From the NCBI GenBank assembly GCA_965229565.1, contig OZ245888.1:2046001-2110000 (forward strand): a stretch of DNA of 64,000 bases, in the 5' to 3' direction. Every line of letters starts with the position of its first letter. Position 1 is the first letter of the stretch. The DNA comes from JANQNX01 sp040217095. GTDB lineage: Bacteria > Pseudomonadota > Gammaproteobacteria > Eutrophobiales > Eutrophobiaceae. The position numbers and the translations under genes are program-made. A model generated the notes under the pieces. That model did no database searches. It was not told where the DNA came from and worked only from the letters and a program-made list of their open reading frames with translations. Shown one piece after another: positions 46,171-54,194 of the stretch.

Positions 46171-47169
46171 CTAGCGGTTAGCCAGGCTGACCAGGAGTTC
46201 AAGCAAGCCGGTCATCACCCGCGCCATATGCTCATAGTTCAGGCTGGCCGGCACATCGCTCACATTGTGATAACCAAAATTACGAAAACCGGCGGTATCC
46301 GTAATCATTAATGCCGGGTAACCGTAACGCCAGAACGCCGCCTGGTCTGATCGACGCACATCCCTGACCAACATCACCGGGGCTGCCATGCCCTCTGCCG
46401 GGAACTGGCCACTATCACGAAAAAGTTTGATGCTATCGAGCAGCAATCCACGCGACTTGTAATTACTAACAAAGGCAACGAAATTAGCGGTATCCGGGTA
46501 AAGCCATTTGAACGGTTTAGGGTAATTCTGGCTTTCTGGCTCATCACTGTAATAGCCAAGCATTTCCAGCGAAAACATGGCCTGGATGTTTTCACCTCGC
46601 TCGGAGGCCTGGCGTGCATGGTGCAAGCTGCCCATATCCCTGGTAAAAAAGAACGGGTATTCCTCGTTTGCAAAGGCTACAAATCGCACACTTCGTTTCA
46701 ACGACATATTGGCAATCTTTTTTGCCAGTTCCAGCATAACGGCCACACCGGATGCATTATCGTCTGCCCCTGGCGTCATCCAGACCGTATCGTAATGCGC
46801 GCCAACCACGATGACCTGGTCGGGAATTTCTCTGCCGTAATGTTCGGCCACGATATTTCGGTATTGTTCCTTGTCACCAAATATTTCAGTATACGGTGTG
46901 AGTCCGTTCCGCTTGAAGGCTGCATGAATATAGTCTGCCGCTTGCTGATAGGCAGCGGGGACCTCGTGATGACGTTCACCTATTTCAGTAGCCAGCGTCT
47001 CCACGACTTCACGCATGGCATTGGCAGACTGCTGCTGGTCTGCGGTCAGTGATGGTAAATCACCTGCCGGATTTTTTCCCGGCATGATAATCATGCTCGC
47101 AAAAAAGGCGCTGCCTGCGAGTATCAGCAGTGCCGTCAGGATCAGCGATGTTTGTAACGACTGTTTCAT
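46171..47169 (-). CDS. M28 family zinc metallopeptidase
   Basis: The 332-residue aminopeptidase-like protein has an N-terminal membrane anchor or signal (ILTALLILAGSAFFASM) and the M28 metal-binding set: His in GAHYDTVW, Asp in PGADDNASG, Glu-Glu in ANEEYPF, Glu in LEMLGYYS, and His in YHNVSDVP. It probably faces the periplasm. Start overlaps upstream of lemA on the opposite strand by tens of bases only at the promoter region. Confidence 0.92.
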   Translation of the reverse strand: MKQSLQTSLILTALLILAGSAFFASMIIMPGKNPAGDLPSLTADQQQSANAMREVVETLATEIGERHHEVPAAYQQAADYIHAAFKRNGLTPYTEIFGDKEQYRNIVAEHYGREIPDQVIVVGAHYDTVWMTPGADDNASGVAVMLELAKKIANMSLKRSVRFVAFANEEYPFFFTRDMGSLHHARQASERGENIQAMFSLEMLGYYSDEPESQNYPKPFKWLYPDTANFVAFVSNYKSRGLLLDSIKLFRDSGQFPAEGMAAPVMLVRDVRRSDQAAFWRYGYPALMITDTAGFRNFGYHNVSDVPASLNYEHMARVMTGLLELLVSLANR

Positions 47170-47243
47170 ATACCCTTTTTATCACCTACTTTAAAAAGCC
47201 AACAGTACGTGCTTTACTAACCGAAACCAATAAAATATCGCTC

Positions 47244-47762
47244 ATGTTTGAATTTTTCCTGTTCATTTTTATACCGTTACTCGCCTGGGGCATCATTATT
47301 TACAATTTGCTGGTGCGTGACAAAATCCGTGTCGAAACGGCGTGGAGCGATATAGAGGTACAGCTGAAGAGACGCCATGATCTTATCCCCAAGCTGATAG
47401 ATGCAGTCAAACAGTACGCCGCATTCGAGAATGCGACCATGACGGCCATTACCGAGCTACGCACTCGTAGTGAACAAAGCCAGGACGTTAAGGATATAAG
47501 CATGGTAGAGAAGGCGCTGGGTCATGAAATCAAGCAACTACTCTTACTCGCGGAGGCCTATCCTGATTTAAAAGCCAGCCAATCATTTCTTGACTTGCAA
47601 CATAACCTGACTGACGTGGAAAACCATATTCAATATGCTCGCCGCTATTACAATGGCTCTGTGCGTAACCTGAACATACGGGTCGAGTCTTTTCCCGACA
47701 TGTTGTTTGCCCGCTTCTTCAACTTCAAGCAGGCGAATTATTTCCAGGCTGATCTAGATTAA
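47244..47762 (+). CDS. LemA family protein
   Basis: 172 residues with an N-terminal transmembrane helix (FEFFLFIFIPLLAWGIIIYN) and the LemA helical domain (TAWSDIEVQLKRRHDLIPKL, LITELRTRS-like, and YNGSVRNLNIRVESFPDMLFA near the end). LemA proteins are membrane-anchored with the bulk outside, role unclear. I chose ATG at 47244; an upstream in-frame extension to 47130 is not homologous. A DUF2207 gene follows after 3 bp, a common pairing. Confidence 0.9.
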   Translation: MFEFFLFIFIPLLAWGIIIYNLLVRDKIRVETAWSDIEVQLKRRHDLIPKLIDAVKQYAAFENATMTAITELRTRSEQSQDVKDISMVEKALGHEIKQLLLLAEAYPDLKASQSFLDLQHNLTDVENHIQYARRYYNGSVRNLNIRVESFPDMLFARFFNFKQANYFQADLD

Positions 47763-47765
47763 CTT

Positions 47766-49703
47766 ATGAAACTGCGACTACCCGCCCTGCTCCTAGCCTG
47801 CTTGTTATGTAGCACGGTACAGGCCGAGGAAGTTATTCAATCATTTCATAGCGACATAAAGGTTTCTGAAGATGGCAGCATGCAGGTTACAGAGACTATC
47901 GTCGTACGTGCCGAAGGCAACAAGATAAAGCGCGGGATCTACCGTGACTTCCCTACACGTTACAAGGACAGGCTGGGTAATAATTATGTCGTTGGTTTCG
48001 ATATCCTGTCTGTCAGGCGCGGCGGCCGTAATGAAAATTTTCACACAAAGAACCTGAGTAATGGTGTCAGGATCTACATAGGTAACAAGGGCAGCAACAT
48101 CAGCCGGGGCGTGCATTCCTACGAGATAAGCTATCGAACAAACCGCCAGCTTGGCTTCTTCGAGGATCACGATGAACTCTACTGGAATGTCACCGGCAAT
48201 GACTGGGCATTTCCTATTCTTAATGCCAGCGCGACGGTTCAGCTTCCCTCCAGTGTGGATGCAAAAAACATCAAGCTTGAAGCATATACCGGCTTTTCGG
48301 GAAGCAAGGAAAGAAATTATTTCGCCTCGATCAAGGGCCGCGCCGTCTCGTATTTTGAAACCACGCGCCCTCTCGGCGTCAAGCAGGGTTTGACCATCGT
48401 CGTTGGCTTTCCCAAGGGACATGTCATAGAGCCAGACATGTCAGAAAAGATCGGCTATGTTCTCAAGGATAATAGCGGTATAGCGGCGATGAGCCTGGGC
48501 CTGCTAATCCTGCTTGCCTATTATTTCCTCGTCTGGACACGGGTTGGCAAGGACCCGGAACAAGGCGTCATCATTGCACATTATGAGCCACCCGCTAATT
48601 ACTCCCCGGCTGCCACGCGATTCATCAGGAAGATGGGCTATGATAAAACCTGTTTTACTGCTGCAATCGTCAGCCTTGCCGTCAAGGGCTACCTGACTAT
48701 TTCAGAAGAGGATGGCGGCTCCTTATTTGGCACCGGTTCAAATTATGTACTCTCAAAAAAAGAAGGTAGTAATGAAAAGCTAAGCTGGGACGAGCAAGTC
48801 ATTCTAAACAAGTTATTTCAAACCGCTTCCAGCCTTACCCTGACCCAGACCAATCACTCCCGTATCTCAAAGCTGCTGGAAGCACATGAAAATATTCTTG
48901 AGAAGGATTACGAGACAAAATATTTCAAGACCAATTCATGGTTTTTTGCCGCCGGCCTTTTTATTACCGCGCTTGTGCTGTTGTTTGGTTTCGTTAACCA
49001 GATGAAAAATGGCACTAACGAGGCGACTATTTTTCTTACTATCTGGCTGGGCATCTGGAGTATTGGCGTCTGTGTGCTGGTCGCCAATGCCTGGCGTGCC
49101 TGGAAAAAGGCAACAAGCAAAACTTCTGCCGGCACTGTTATAACTGCACTTGGCAGTACGGCATTCGTCATCCCGTTTGTTTTTTTCGAGTTTATGGCAA
49201 TCGGCATGCTGGTAAAGGAATCTTCCATCACCTTCCCGCTAATGCTCGTTCTCGTTATTGTTGTAAACTGGATATTTTATGAGTTATTAAAGGCGCCCAC
49301 CCTTGCCGGACGAAAATTAATGGACAAGGTGGACGGATTCAAACGCTATATCGAAGTCGCCGAGCAACATGAACTGGCTTATAAAAATGCCGGCGGCAAA
49401 ACGCCGGAATTATTCGAACGTATCCTGCCGTACGCTATCGCCCTGGAGATAGAGGATATATGGGGTAAGCAATTCGAGGAGGTACTCTCGCAGGCAGCTG
49501 CTGGCGAGGCACACTATGCCCCCGGATGGTATCGTGGCTCTGGCTGGAGTAGCAGCAATATTACCGGGTTTACCAGGACTGTCGGCAGCTCACTGGGCAG
49601 CGCCATTGCCAGTTCCTCCACGGCTCCAGGCTCATCCAGCGGCGGCGGCGGCGGAGGTTTTTCCGGCGGCGGTGGCGGCGGCGGTGGTGGTGGTGGCTGG
49701 TAA
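47766..49703 (+). CDS. DUF2207 membrane protein
   Basis: 645 residues. A signal peptide (to about STVQAEE) precedes an extracytoplasmic beta-rich DUF2207 domain (about 25-225; includes VTETIVVRAEGNKIKRGIYR). Then come a membrane helix near 240-255, a soluble part, and more helices near 395-500. The C-terminus is almost pure Gly (GGGGGGFSGGG type). Typical partner of LemA; function unknown, linked in general to envelope stress. Confidence 0.9.
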   Translation: MKLRLPALLLACLLCSTVQAEEVIQSFHSDIKVSEDGSMQVTETIVVRAEGNKIKRGIYRDFPTRYKDRLGNNYVVGFDILSVRRGGRNENFHTKNLSNGVRIYIGNKGSNISRGVHSYEISYRTNRQLGFFEDHDELYWNVTGNDWAFPILNASATVQLPSSVDAKNIKLEAYTGFSGSKERNYFASIKGRAVSYFETTRPLGVKQGLTIVVGFPKGHVIEPDMSEKIGYVLKDNSGIAAMSLGLLILLAYYFLVWTRVGKDPEQGVIIAHYEPPANYSPAATRFIRKMGYDKTCFTAAIVSLAVKGYLTISEEDGGSLFGTGSNYVLSKKEGSNEKLSWDEQVILNKLFQTASSLTLTQTNHSRISKLLEAHENILEKDYETKYFKTNSWFFAAGLFITALVLLFGFVNQMKNGTNEATIFLTIWLGIWSIGVCVLVANAWRAWKKATSKTSAGTVITALGSTAFVIPFVFFEFMAIGMLVKESSITFPLMLVLVIVVNWIFYELLKAPTLAGRKLMDKVDGFKRYIEVAEQHELAYKNAGGKTPELFERILPYAIALEIEDIWGKQFEEVLSQAAAGEAHYAPGWYRGSGWSSSNITGFTRTVGSSLGSAIASSSTAPGSSSGGGGGGFSGGGGGGGGGGGW

Positions 49704-49875
49704 ATCTGCGCTCATACCCTGTCCCGAAGCAATATCTGATGTATGCATAGCCATCATCGCACAGAGTCATTAGAATATGCGCCTTTGAACCCGGGCGTGA
49801 CCCGCGTGTCTATTAATTTTACAGATAACAAAATAAAGACTTGCTGTGATTCGCAGTACGAAGGAGCTTATAAGA

Positions 49876-50406
49876 ATGAAATCTATCAAACTTGCTGTAA
49901 TTGGCGTTCTCCTCTTGCCAGCGCTGGTATTCGCGCATGGCCCTTCACGTCAAAAAGTGACTGAATCCATAGAAATTGATGCAGCACCGGACAAGGTCTG
50001 GGCCATCCTGCAGGATTTCTGCTCTATCAAGGATTGGCATCCTGCCATTAACAGCTGTCAGTCCGATCAGCTCGATGTAGGTGCCATTCGTGAGATTGAA
50101 TTAGCCAATGGCGAAAAAGTTGCTGAAAAACTATTCAAACGTGATGAAGAAAAAATGCGCATGCAGTACGCCATGCAGTTGGAAAAAGGTCGAATAATTG
50201 ATGGCTTGCCTATCGCCACGCATGGCTCAACCATGACCGTGAAAGATAACGGTGGCAAGACTACGGTGGAATGGAAAGGCGCCTTTTATCGATCTTTTCC
50301 CGGCCAACAACCACCGCCGGAACTCAGCGATGCCGCATGTATTGAGGCCGTCACCAGGTTGTACAGTGAAGGTCTGCAAGGCCTTAAAGCCATGGCAGAA
50401 AAATAA
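49876..50406 (+). CDS. Secreted SRPBCC (START-like) protein
   Basis: 176 residues. Start at ATG 49876 follows AAGGAG by 9 bases. A signal peptide (to about VFAHGPS) precedes an SRPBCC fold (EIDAAPDKVWAILQDFCSIK, DWHPAI). This fold binds hydrophobic small molecules. Followed by the propeller gene after 23 bp; the pair may act together in the periplasm. Confidence 0.88.
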   Translation: MKSIKLAVIGVLLLPALVFAHGPSRQKVTESIEIDAAPDKVWAILQDFCSIKDWHPAINSCQSDQLDVGAIREIELANGEKVAEKLFKRDEEKMRMQYAMQLEKGRIIDGLPIATHGSTMTVKDNGGKTTVEWKGAFYRSFPGQQPPPELSDAACIEAVTRLYSEGLQGLKAMAEK

Positions 50407-50429
50407 GCCTGGCCTTATATAATCACCGG

Positions 50430-51380
50430 GTGTTTTCCAAACCCGTAATTTGTATCTTCATACTGGGCTGGACCTGTATCGTGCAGGCCCGGCCCTTGGC
50501 TTTTATTACCAACCAGGGCAGCGACTCTGTATCGGTTATCGATACCGAAACTAACCATGTCATTGAAACTATCGGTGTAGGCCATCGCCCTGCCGGTGTG
50601 GTGGTCAGTCATAACGGTGAACGGGTATACGTTTCCAACCCGGAAAGCCGTGATATTTCCGTCATCGATACCGCCAGCATGACCACTATCCAGTCTATCA
50701 GCGTTGGCGGCGGTCCCGTTGCCATTGATATCAGCCCGGATGACAAGCATGTGTTTGTGGCTGACTGGTATGAGGACAGTGTCTTTGTAATCGACACAGG
50801 CACTTTAAAGATCGTCAAACAAATAAAGGTGGGTGACTCACCATCAGGACTGACTGTCGACCCTGATGGTGAATTTCTCTACGTCGCCAACCGCGACGAT
50901 AATACCGTGATGATCATTAACCTGGCGGATTTCCGGGTAATCAATACTATAGCTGTGGGCAAGGCACCGTTTGGAATGGCACTCAATAGCCAGTTACAAC
51001 AGCTATACACGGCCAATGTACAGTCCGGTGATGTCACCGTGATTAATCTGAAAACGAACAAGGTTACAGGGCACGTCCCGGTTGGTCTGTTTCCCTATGC
51101 CATTGAAGTCGACTATGAACAACAGCGTTTGTTTGTAACCAACCAGCGATCAAACTCTGTATCGGTTATCAACCTTGAACAGATGCAAACCGTCGCAACA
51201 ATAGACGTGGGTGAATACCCGGAAGGACTGGATCTGCATCCACACAAACCACACCTGTATGTCGCCAACTGGTTTGACAACCTGGTTTACGTAATCGATA
51301 TCAATACATTGCAGGTGATCGACGAAATAGAAACAGGTGACGGCTGCCGTGCCTACGGAGAATTTATAACCAGTATGTAG
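50430..51380 (+). CDS. Seven-bladed YVTN-type beta-propeller protein
   Basis: 316 residues. The start is GTG at 50430. A signal peptide (to about VQARPLA) precedes seven repeats of the pattern (V/T)(A/T)N..(D/S)xxVxVI(D/N) (e.g. VSNPESRDISVIDTASM, VANRDDNTVMIINLADF, VANWFDNLVYVIDINTL). Such periplasmic propellers resemble those found beside quinoprotein dehydrogenases, but none is in this window. Confidence 0.88.
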   Translation: MFSKPVICIFILGWTCIVQARPLAFITNQGSDSVSVIDTETNHVIETIGVGHRPAGVVVSHNGERVYVSNPESRDISVIDTASMTTIQSISVGGGPVAIDISPDDKHVFVADWYEDSVFVIDTGTLKIVKQIKVGDSPSGLTVDPDGEFLYVANRDDNTVMIINLADFRVINTIAVGKAPFGMALNSQLQQLYTANVQSGDVTVINLKTNKVTGHVPVGLFPYAIEVDYEQQRLFVTNQRSNSVSVINLEQMQTVATIDVGEYPEGLDLHPHKPHLYVANWFDNLVYVIDINTLQVIDEIETGDGCRAYGEFITSM

Positions 51381-51389
51381 TCTTCTGAT

Positions 51390-52391
51390 TTAACCTTGCT
51401 CTAGCAGGTTTCTTAGATCTATCACTGCTGCATTCGCACGCGATATATACGAGCCCATAACCAGGGAGTGATTGGCCAGGAAACCAAAGCCGGTACCATT
51501 GAGGATAACCGGGCTCCAGACAAAATCCTGGGTTGCTTCCAGTTCCCGCACGATCTGTCTCAGGCTGACCAGTGCATTCTTCTTTTGCAGTACATCGCGC
51601 ATGTCATGCTCAAGCGCATGCATGATATGTATCAGGGCCCAGCATGAACCACGGGCCTCGTAAAAGATATCGTCGATCTCCAGCCAGGAAGTCTTGACCA
51701 TCGTCAAGGATGGTTTGGACGTACTTTGCGTCGCTTCCGAATCCCCTTCCAGGTCAGTATTGATACGGGCCTGACCAACGCTGGCACTGAGTCGCTGTGA
51801 CAGGCTACCGAGGCGCTTCTCGACTATATGTAGATAATCGCGCAGGTTATCGGCACGGGCATAAAACTGTGCCCCCTGTTCATTAGGATCAGATAAACGC
51901 CTTAAATAATTCTGCATCGCTTTCAGACCCTGGCGGTATTCTCGTTCGGTCGCAGGTAAAATCCAGGAGGCATTATCAAAGTGGAACTGCGGATCTGCTA
52001 CCATCAGGTCCTTGTCCTCGATAGACTGGGTCTGCGACCGGCTGAAATCATTACGCAGTGCCCGGGCCATATCACGTACTTGCGTTAATACACCAAATTC
52101 CCAGTTAGGGATATTATCCATGAACACGCCGGGCGGCATCACATCATTACTCAGGTAACCTCCGCGCTTATCAAGCATGGTCTGTGCAACCTCGATTACC
52201 GTGGCCGTTGTAACGTAGCCGGTAACGAACTGGTCGCTGCCCTGGTTACGGTATTGAGCTCGTTGTTTCACATCGAAGCTCTCCGGCTCGGTATCCCAAT
52301 ACTCCATCAGGGCCAGCATGGCAATAGTAACCAGCAACAATACTAGCAATATGTATTTGCTGTAAGTACGTTCTTGACCGTCGCTTTCCAT
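51390..52391 (-). CDS. DUF2333 membrane-anchored protein
   Basis: 333 residues with an N-terminal transmembrane helix (YILLVLLLVTIAMLALMEYW) and a conserved DUF2333 body (QTMLDKRGGYLSNDVMPPGV, MDNIPNWEFGVL). Found widely in Gammaproteobacteria with no known function. Convergent with the propeller gene. Confidence 0.88.
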   Translation of the reverse strand: MESDGQERTYSKYILLVLLLVTIAMLALMEYWDTEPESFDVKQRAQYRNQGSDQFVTGYVTTATVIEVAQTMLDKRGGYLSNDVMPPGVFMDNIPNWEFGVLTQVRDMARALRNDFSRSQTQSIEDKDLMVADPQFHFDNASWILPATEREYRQGLKAMQNYLRRLSDPNEQGAQFYARADNLRDYLHIVEKRLGSLSQRLSASVGQARINTDLEGDSEATQSTSKPSLTMVKTSWLEIDDIFYEARGSCWALIHIMHALEHDMRDVLQKKNALVSLRQIVRELEATQDFVWSPVILNGTGFGFLANHSLVMGSYISRANAAVIDLRNLLEQG

Positions 52392-52465
52392 TTAATAATT
52401 AACCTGCATCTATTCAAGATTGTTGTTTATAAATCATCTTCCTGATTTTTCACTGGCAATTCAAC

Positions 52466-52495
52466 ACTTGTCGGTGAGTATTACTAGGGACAAGT
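52466..52495. promoter_or_regulatory. Inverted repeat in divergent promoter region
   Basis: ACTTGTC (52466-52472) and GACAAGT (52489-52495) form a 7-bp inverted repeat with a 16-base spacer, in the 160-bp gap between DUF2333 and the Sel1-like gene. Possible operator; no regulator is adjacent. Confidence 0.35.
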
Positions 52496-52551
52496 ACGAA
52501 CATGATAGATTCACTCATGCGGCATCGTTTGTGCTATAGATACTGTGTCAT

Positions 52552-53025
52552 ATGATAAAAATCTCTGCCCTGACCATTGCTGTATGCCTGTTGCTGCCTG
52601 CTTTCACTCATGCGAATGAGCTGGAGCAGGCGCTGAACGACTATGAATACGGCCATTTCGCTGCTGCCATGAAGACCCTGGAAAAACTGGCCAGAGAGGA
52701 TAATCCCGAGGCCCAGTATCACCTTGCCTTCATGTATTTCAACGGTGATGGCGTTGAGAATAATGATGAGATTGCTGCAAAATGGTTCGAGCAGGCGGCC
52801 ATGGCAGGACACGCCGGCGCACAGGATATACTGGCCTACATGTACCTGAATGGTCGTGGCGTGGCCGCCGACCCGCTGCAGGCTTATGTCTGGTACAGTA
52901 TTGCCGCCGAAAACGGGGTCTTTTTGGCGAACAAGATCATCACCATGCTCGAACAGGAAATGACACTGGAAGACCGCGTTGCCGCAGAAATGATGCTGGA
53001 AGAATCCCGGGCAATGGTTAAATAA
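52552..53025 (+). CDS. Small Sel1-repeat secreted protein
   Basis: 157 residues with a signal peptide (to about FTHANEL) and Sel1 repeats (AQYHLAFMYFNGDGVENND; AQDILAYMYLNGRGVAADPL). No other domain. It is a probable scaffold. Stands before another small secreted protein. Confidence 0.82.
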   Translation: MIKISALTIAVCLLLPAFTHANELEQALNDYEYGHFAAAMKTLEKLAREDNPEAQYHLAFMYFNGDGVENNDEIAAKWFEQAAMAGHAGAQDILAYMYLNGRGVAADPLQAYVWYSIAAENGVFLANKIITMLEQEMTLEDRVAAEMMLEESRAMVK

Positions 53026-53092
53026 AACCTGCTCAATTTTCTCCTGTCGCGGCCGCTATAACGACTAGAAGTTATTGCAAGCGGACAAGACC

Positions 53093-53455
53093 ATGACCAG
53101 AAAACTGGCTTTATTGTTTATCAGCCTGGCACTACCAGCATACGCGATGGCGTTTAATATCAACGCCGTCGGTAAAGCTGGTAATAACAGCATGTTTGAT
53201 TCACGTAGCTGTAACGAACTGTATATGCAGGCCAGCGCCCTGGAAAAACAGACCTACCAGCACCAGCATAACTATTACACTGATAAACAGGCACAGGCCG
53301 CAAGCATTGCCTCGGCAGTCTTCACGCCGGCTTTCTATTATTTTGGTTACGCGGCCTTCAAGGACTACAAGTCACAGGTAGATGCGACGTCGGCCATGCA
53401 GGACATCGATGCCATCCGGGCGCGGATGGCTGAAAAACGCTGTTTCGATCAATAA
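53093..53455 (+). CDS. Small secreted protein (hypothetical)
   Basis: 120 residues from ATG 53093. The signal peptide ends near AMAFNIN. The central part has a hydrophobic stretch (IASAVFTPAFYYFGYAAF). Two cysteines (RSCNE, KRCFD) may pair. No family recognised. Confidence 0.6.
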   Translation: MTRKLALLFISLALPAYAMAFNINAVGKAGNNSMFDSRSCNELYMQASALEKQTYQHQHNYYTDKQAQAASIASAVFTPAFYYFGYAAFKDYKSQVDATSAMQDIDAIRARMAEKRCFDQ

Positions 53456-53492
53456 CTACTCTCCAACCGGAAATTAGTACCACATGACTAAA

Positions 53493-53520
53493 TAGTGAAT
53501 ATTTTATTGATTATTCACTA
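53493..53520. promoter_or_regulatory. Palindromic operator candidate for TetR
   Basis: TAGTGAATA (53493-53501) and its perfect reverse complement TATTCACTA (53512-53520) are separated by TTTTATTGAT, 23 bp before the tetR start. TetR regulators bind such palindromes upstream of their own genes. It would control the tetR-RND-LolA-like-OMP run. Confidence 0.6.
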
Positions 53521-53542
53521 ATGTTCGCCTAGCCTAGGCGAC

Positions 53543-54160
53543 ATGATGCAGCCAGCAATCACCAAAGACCCGGCCGATATCATCCTGGAATGCGCTATTC
53601 AGCGCTTCAGCATCTATGGTTTTAACAAGACCACCATGGCCGAAATTGCCGATGACGCTTCCATGTCGGCGGCCAATATCTATCGCTATTTCAAGAACAA
53701 GCAGGACATCGCGGCTGTTTGCACGCGAAATATCATGAATGAGCGTTTGGCTGTTCTCACAAAAGCCATTCGCAACCCTGAGCTGACCGCAGGACAGAGA
53801 CTGGAACAATACGTCCTTGAAACATTGCAGTTTTCTCGAACTAAAGCAAATGAAAACAGCAAGATAGATGAAATATGTAACGAGATTACACGCCATCGTC
53901 CCGATTTGGTTCACCACAAGATAGAAAATGAAAAAGCCCTGATCGTGGAAATCCTGACACTGGGAAACCAGACCGGCGAATTCCAGGTAGATAACGTGAT
54001 GAAAAGGGCTGAAGCCATACACGCCATGCTCGTGGTGTTTGATGTGCCGATGTTTATGCACCTCTTTTCCGAGGAGCAATACCTGCAAATAGCCAGGTCC
54101 TCGGTACAAATAATCCTGGCTGGCCTGGGTAGCGGCTCACTCTCGGTAAAGACTGAATAA
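53543..54160 (+). CDS. TetR family transcriptional regulator
   Basis: 205 residues. N-terminal helix-turn-helix (FSIYGFNKTTMAEIADDASM and AANIYRYFKNKQDIAAVCTR at about residues 22-62) is typical TetR. The ligand-binding C-terminal part is divergent. Start ATG lies after the palindrome at 53493. It precedes the RND gene by 34 bp on the same strand; likely an autoregulated repressor of it. Confidence 0.93.
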   Translation: MMQPAITKDPADIILECAIQRFSIYGFNKTTMAEIADDASMSAANIYRYFKNKQDIAAVCTRNIMNERLAVLTKAIRNPELTAGQRLEQYVLETLQFSRTKANENSKIDEICNEITRHRPDLVHHKIENEKALIVEILTLGNQTGEFQVDNVMKRAEAIHAMLVVFDVPMFMHLFSEEQYLQIARSSVQIILAGLGSGSLSVKTE

Positions 54161-54194
54161 TCCAAAGAATACTACTAGCGACGTGAGATGACCT

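Noticed and set aside
47841..48422. 193-codon open frame opposite the DUF2207 gene
   Set aside because: The plus-strand gene has a signal peptide and a clear family; the opposite frame has no ribosome site or motif.
51391..51415. Possible terminator TTAACC..TGC-TCTA-GCA..GGTT
   Set aside because: Short bulged stem with a weak T run; it also lies inside the DUF2333 coding end. Not strong enough to list as a feature.
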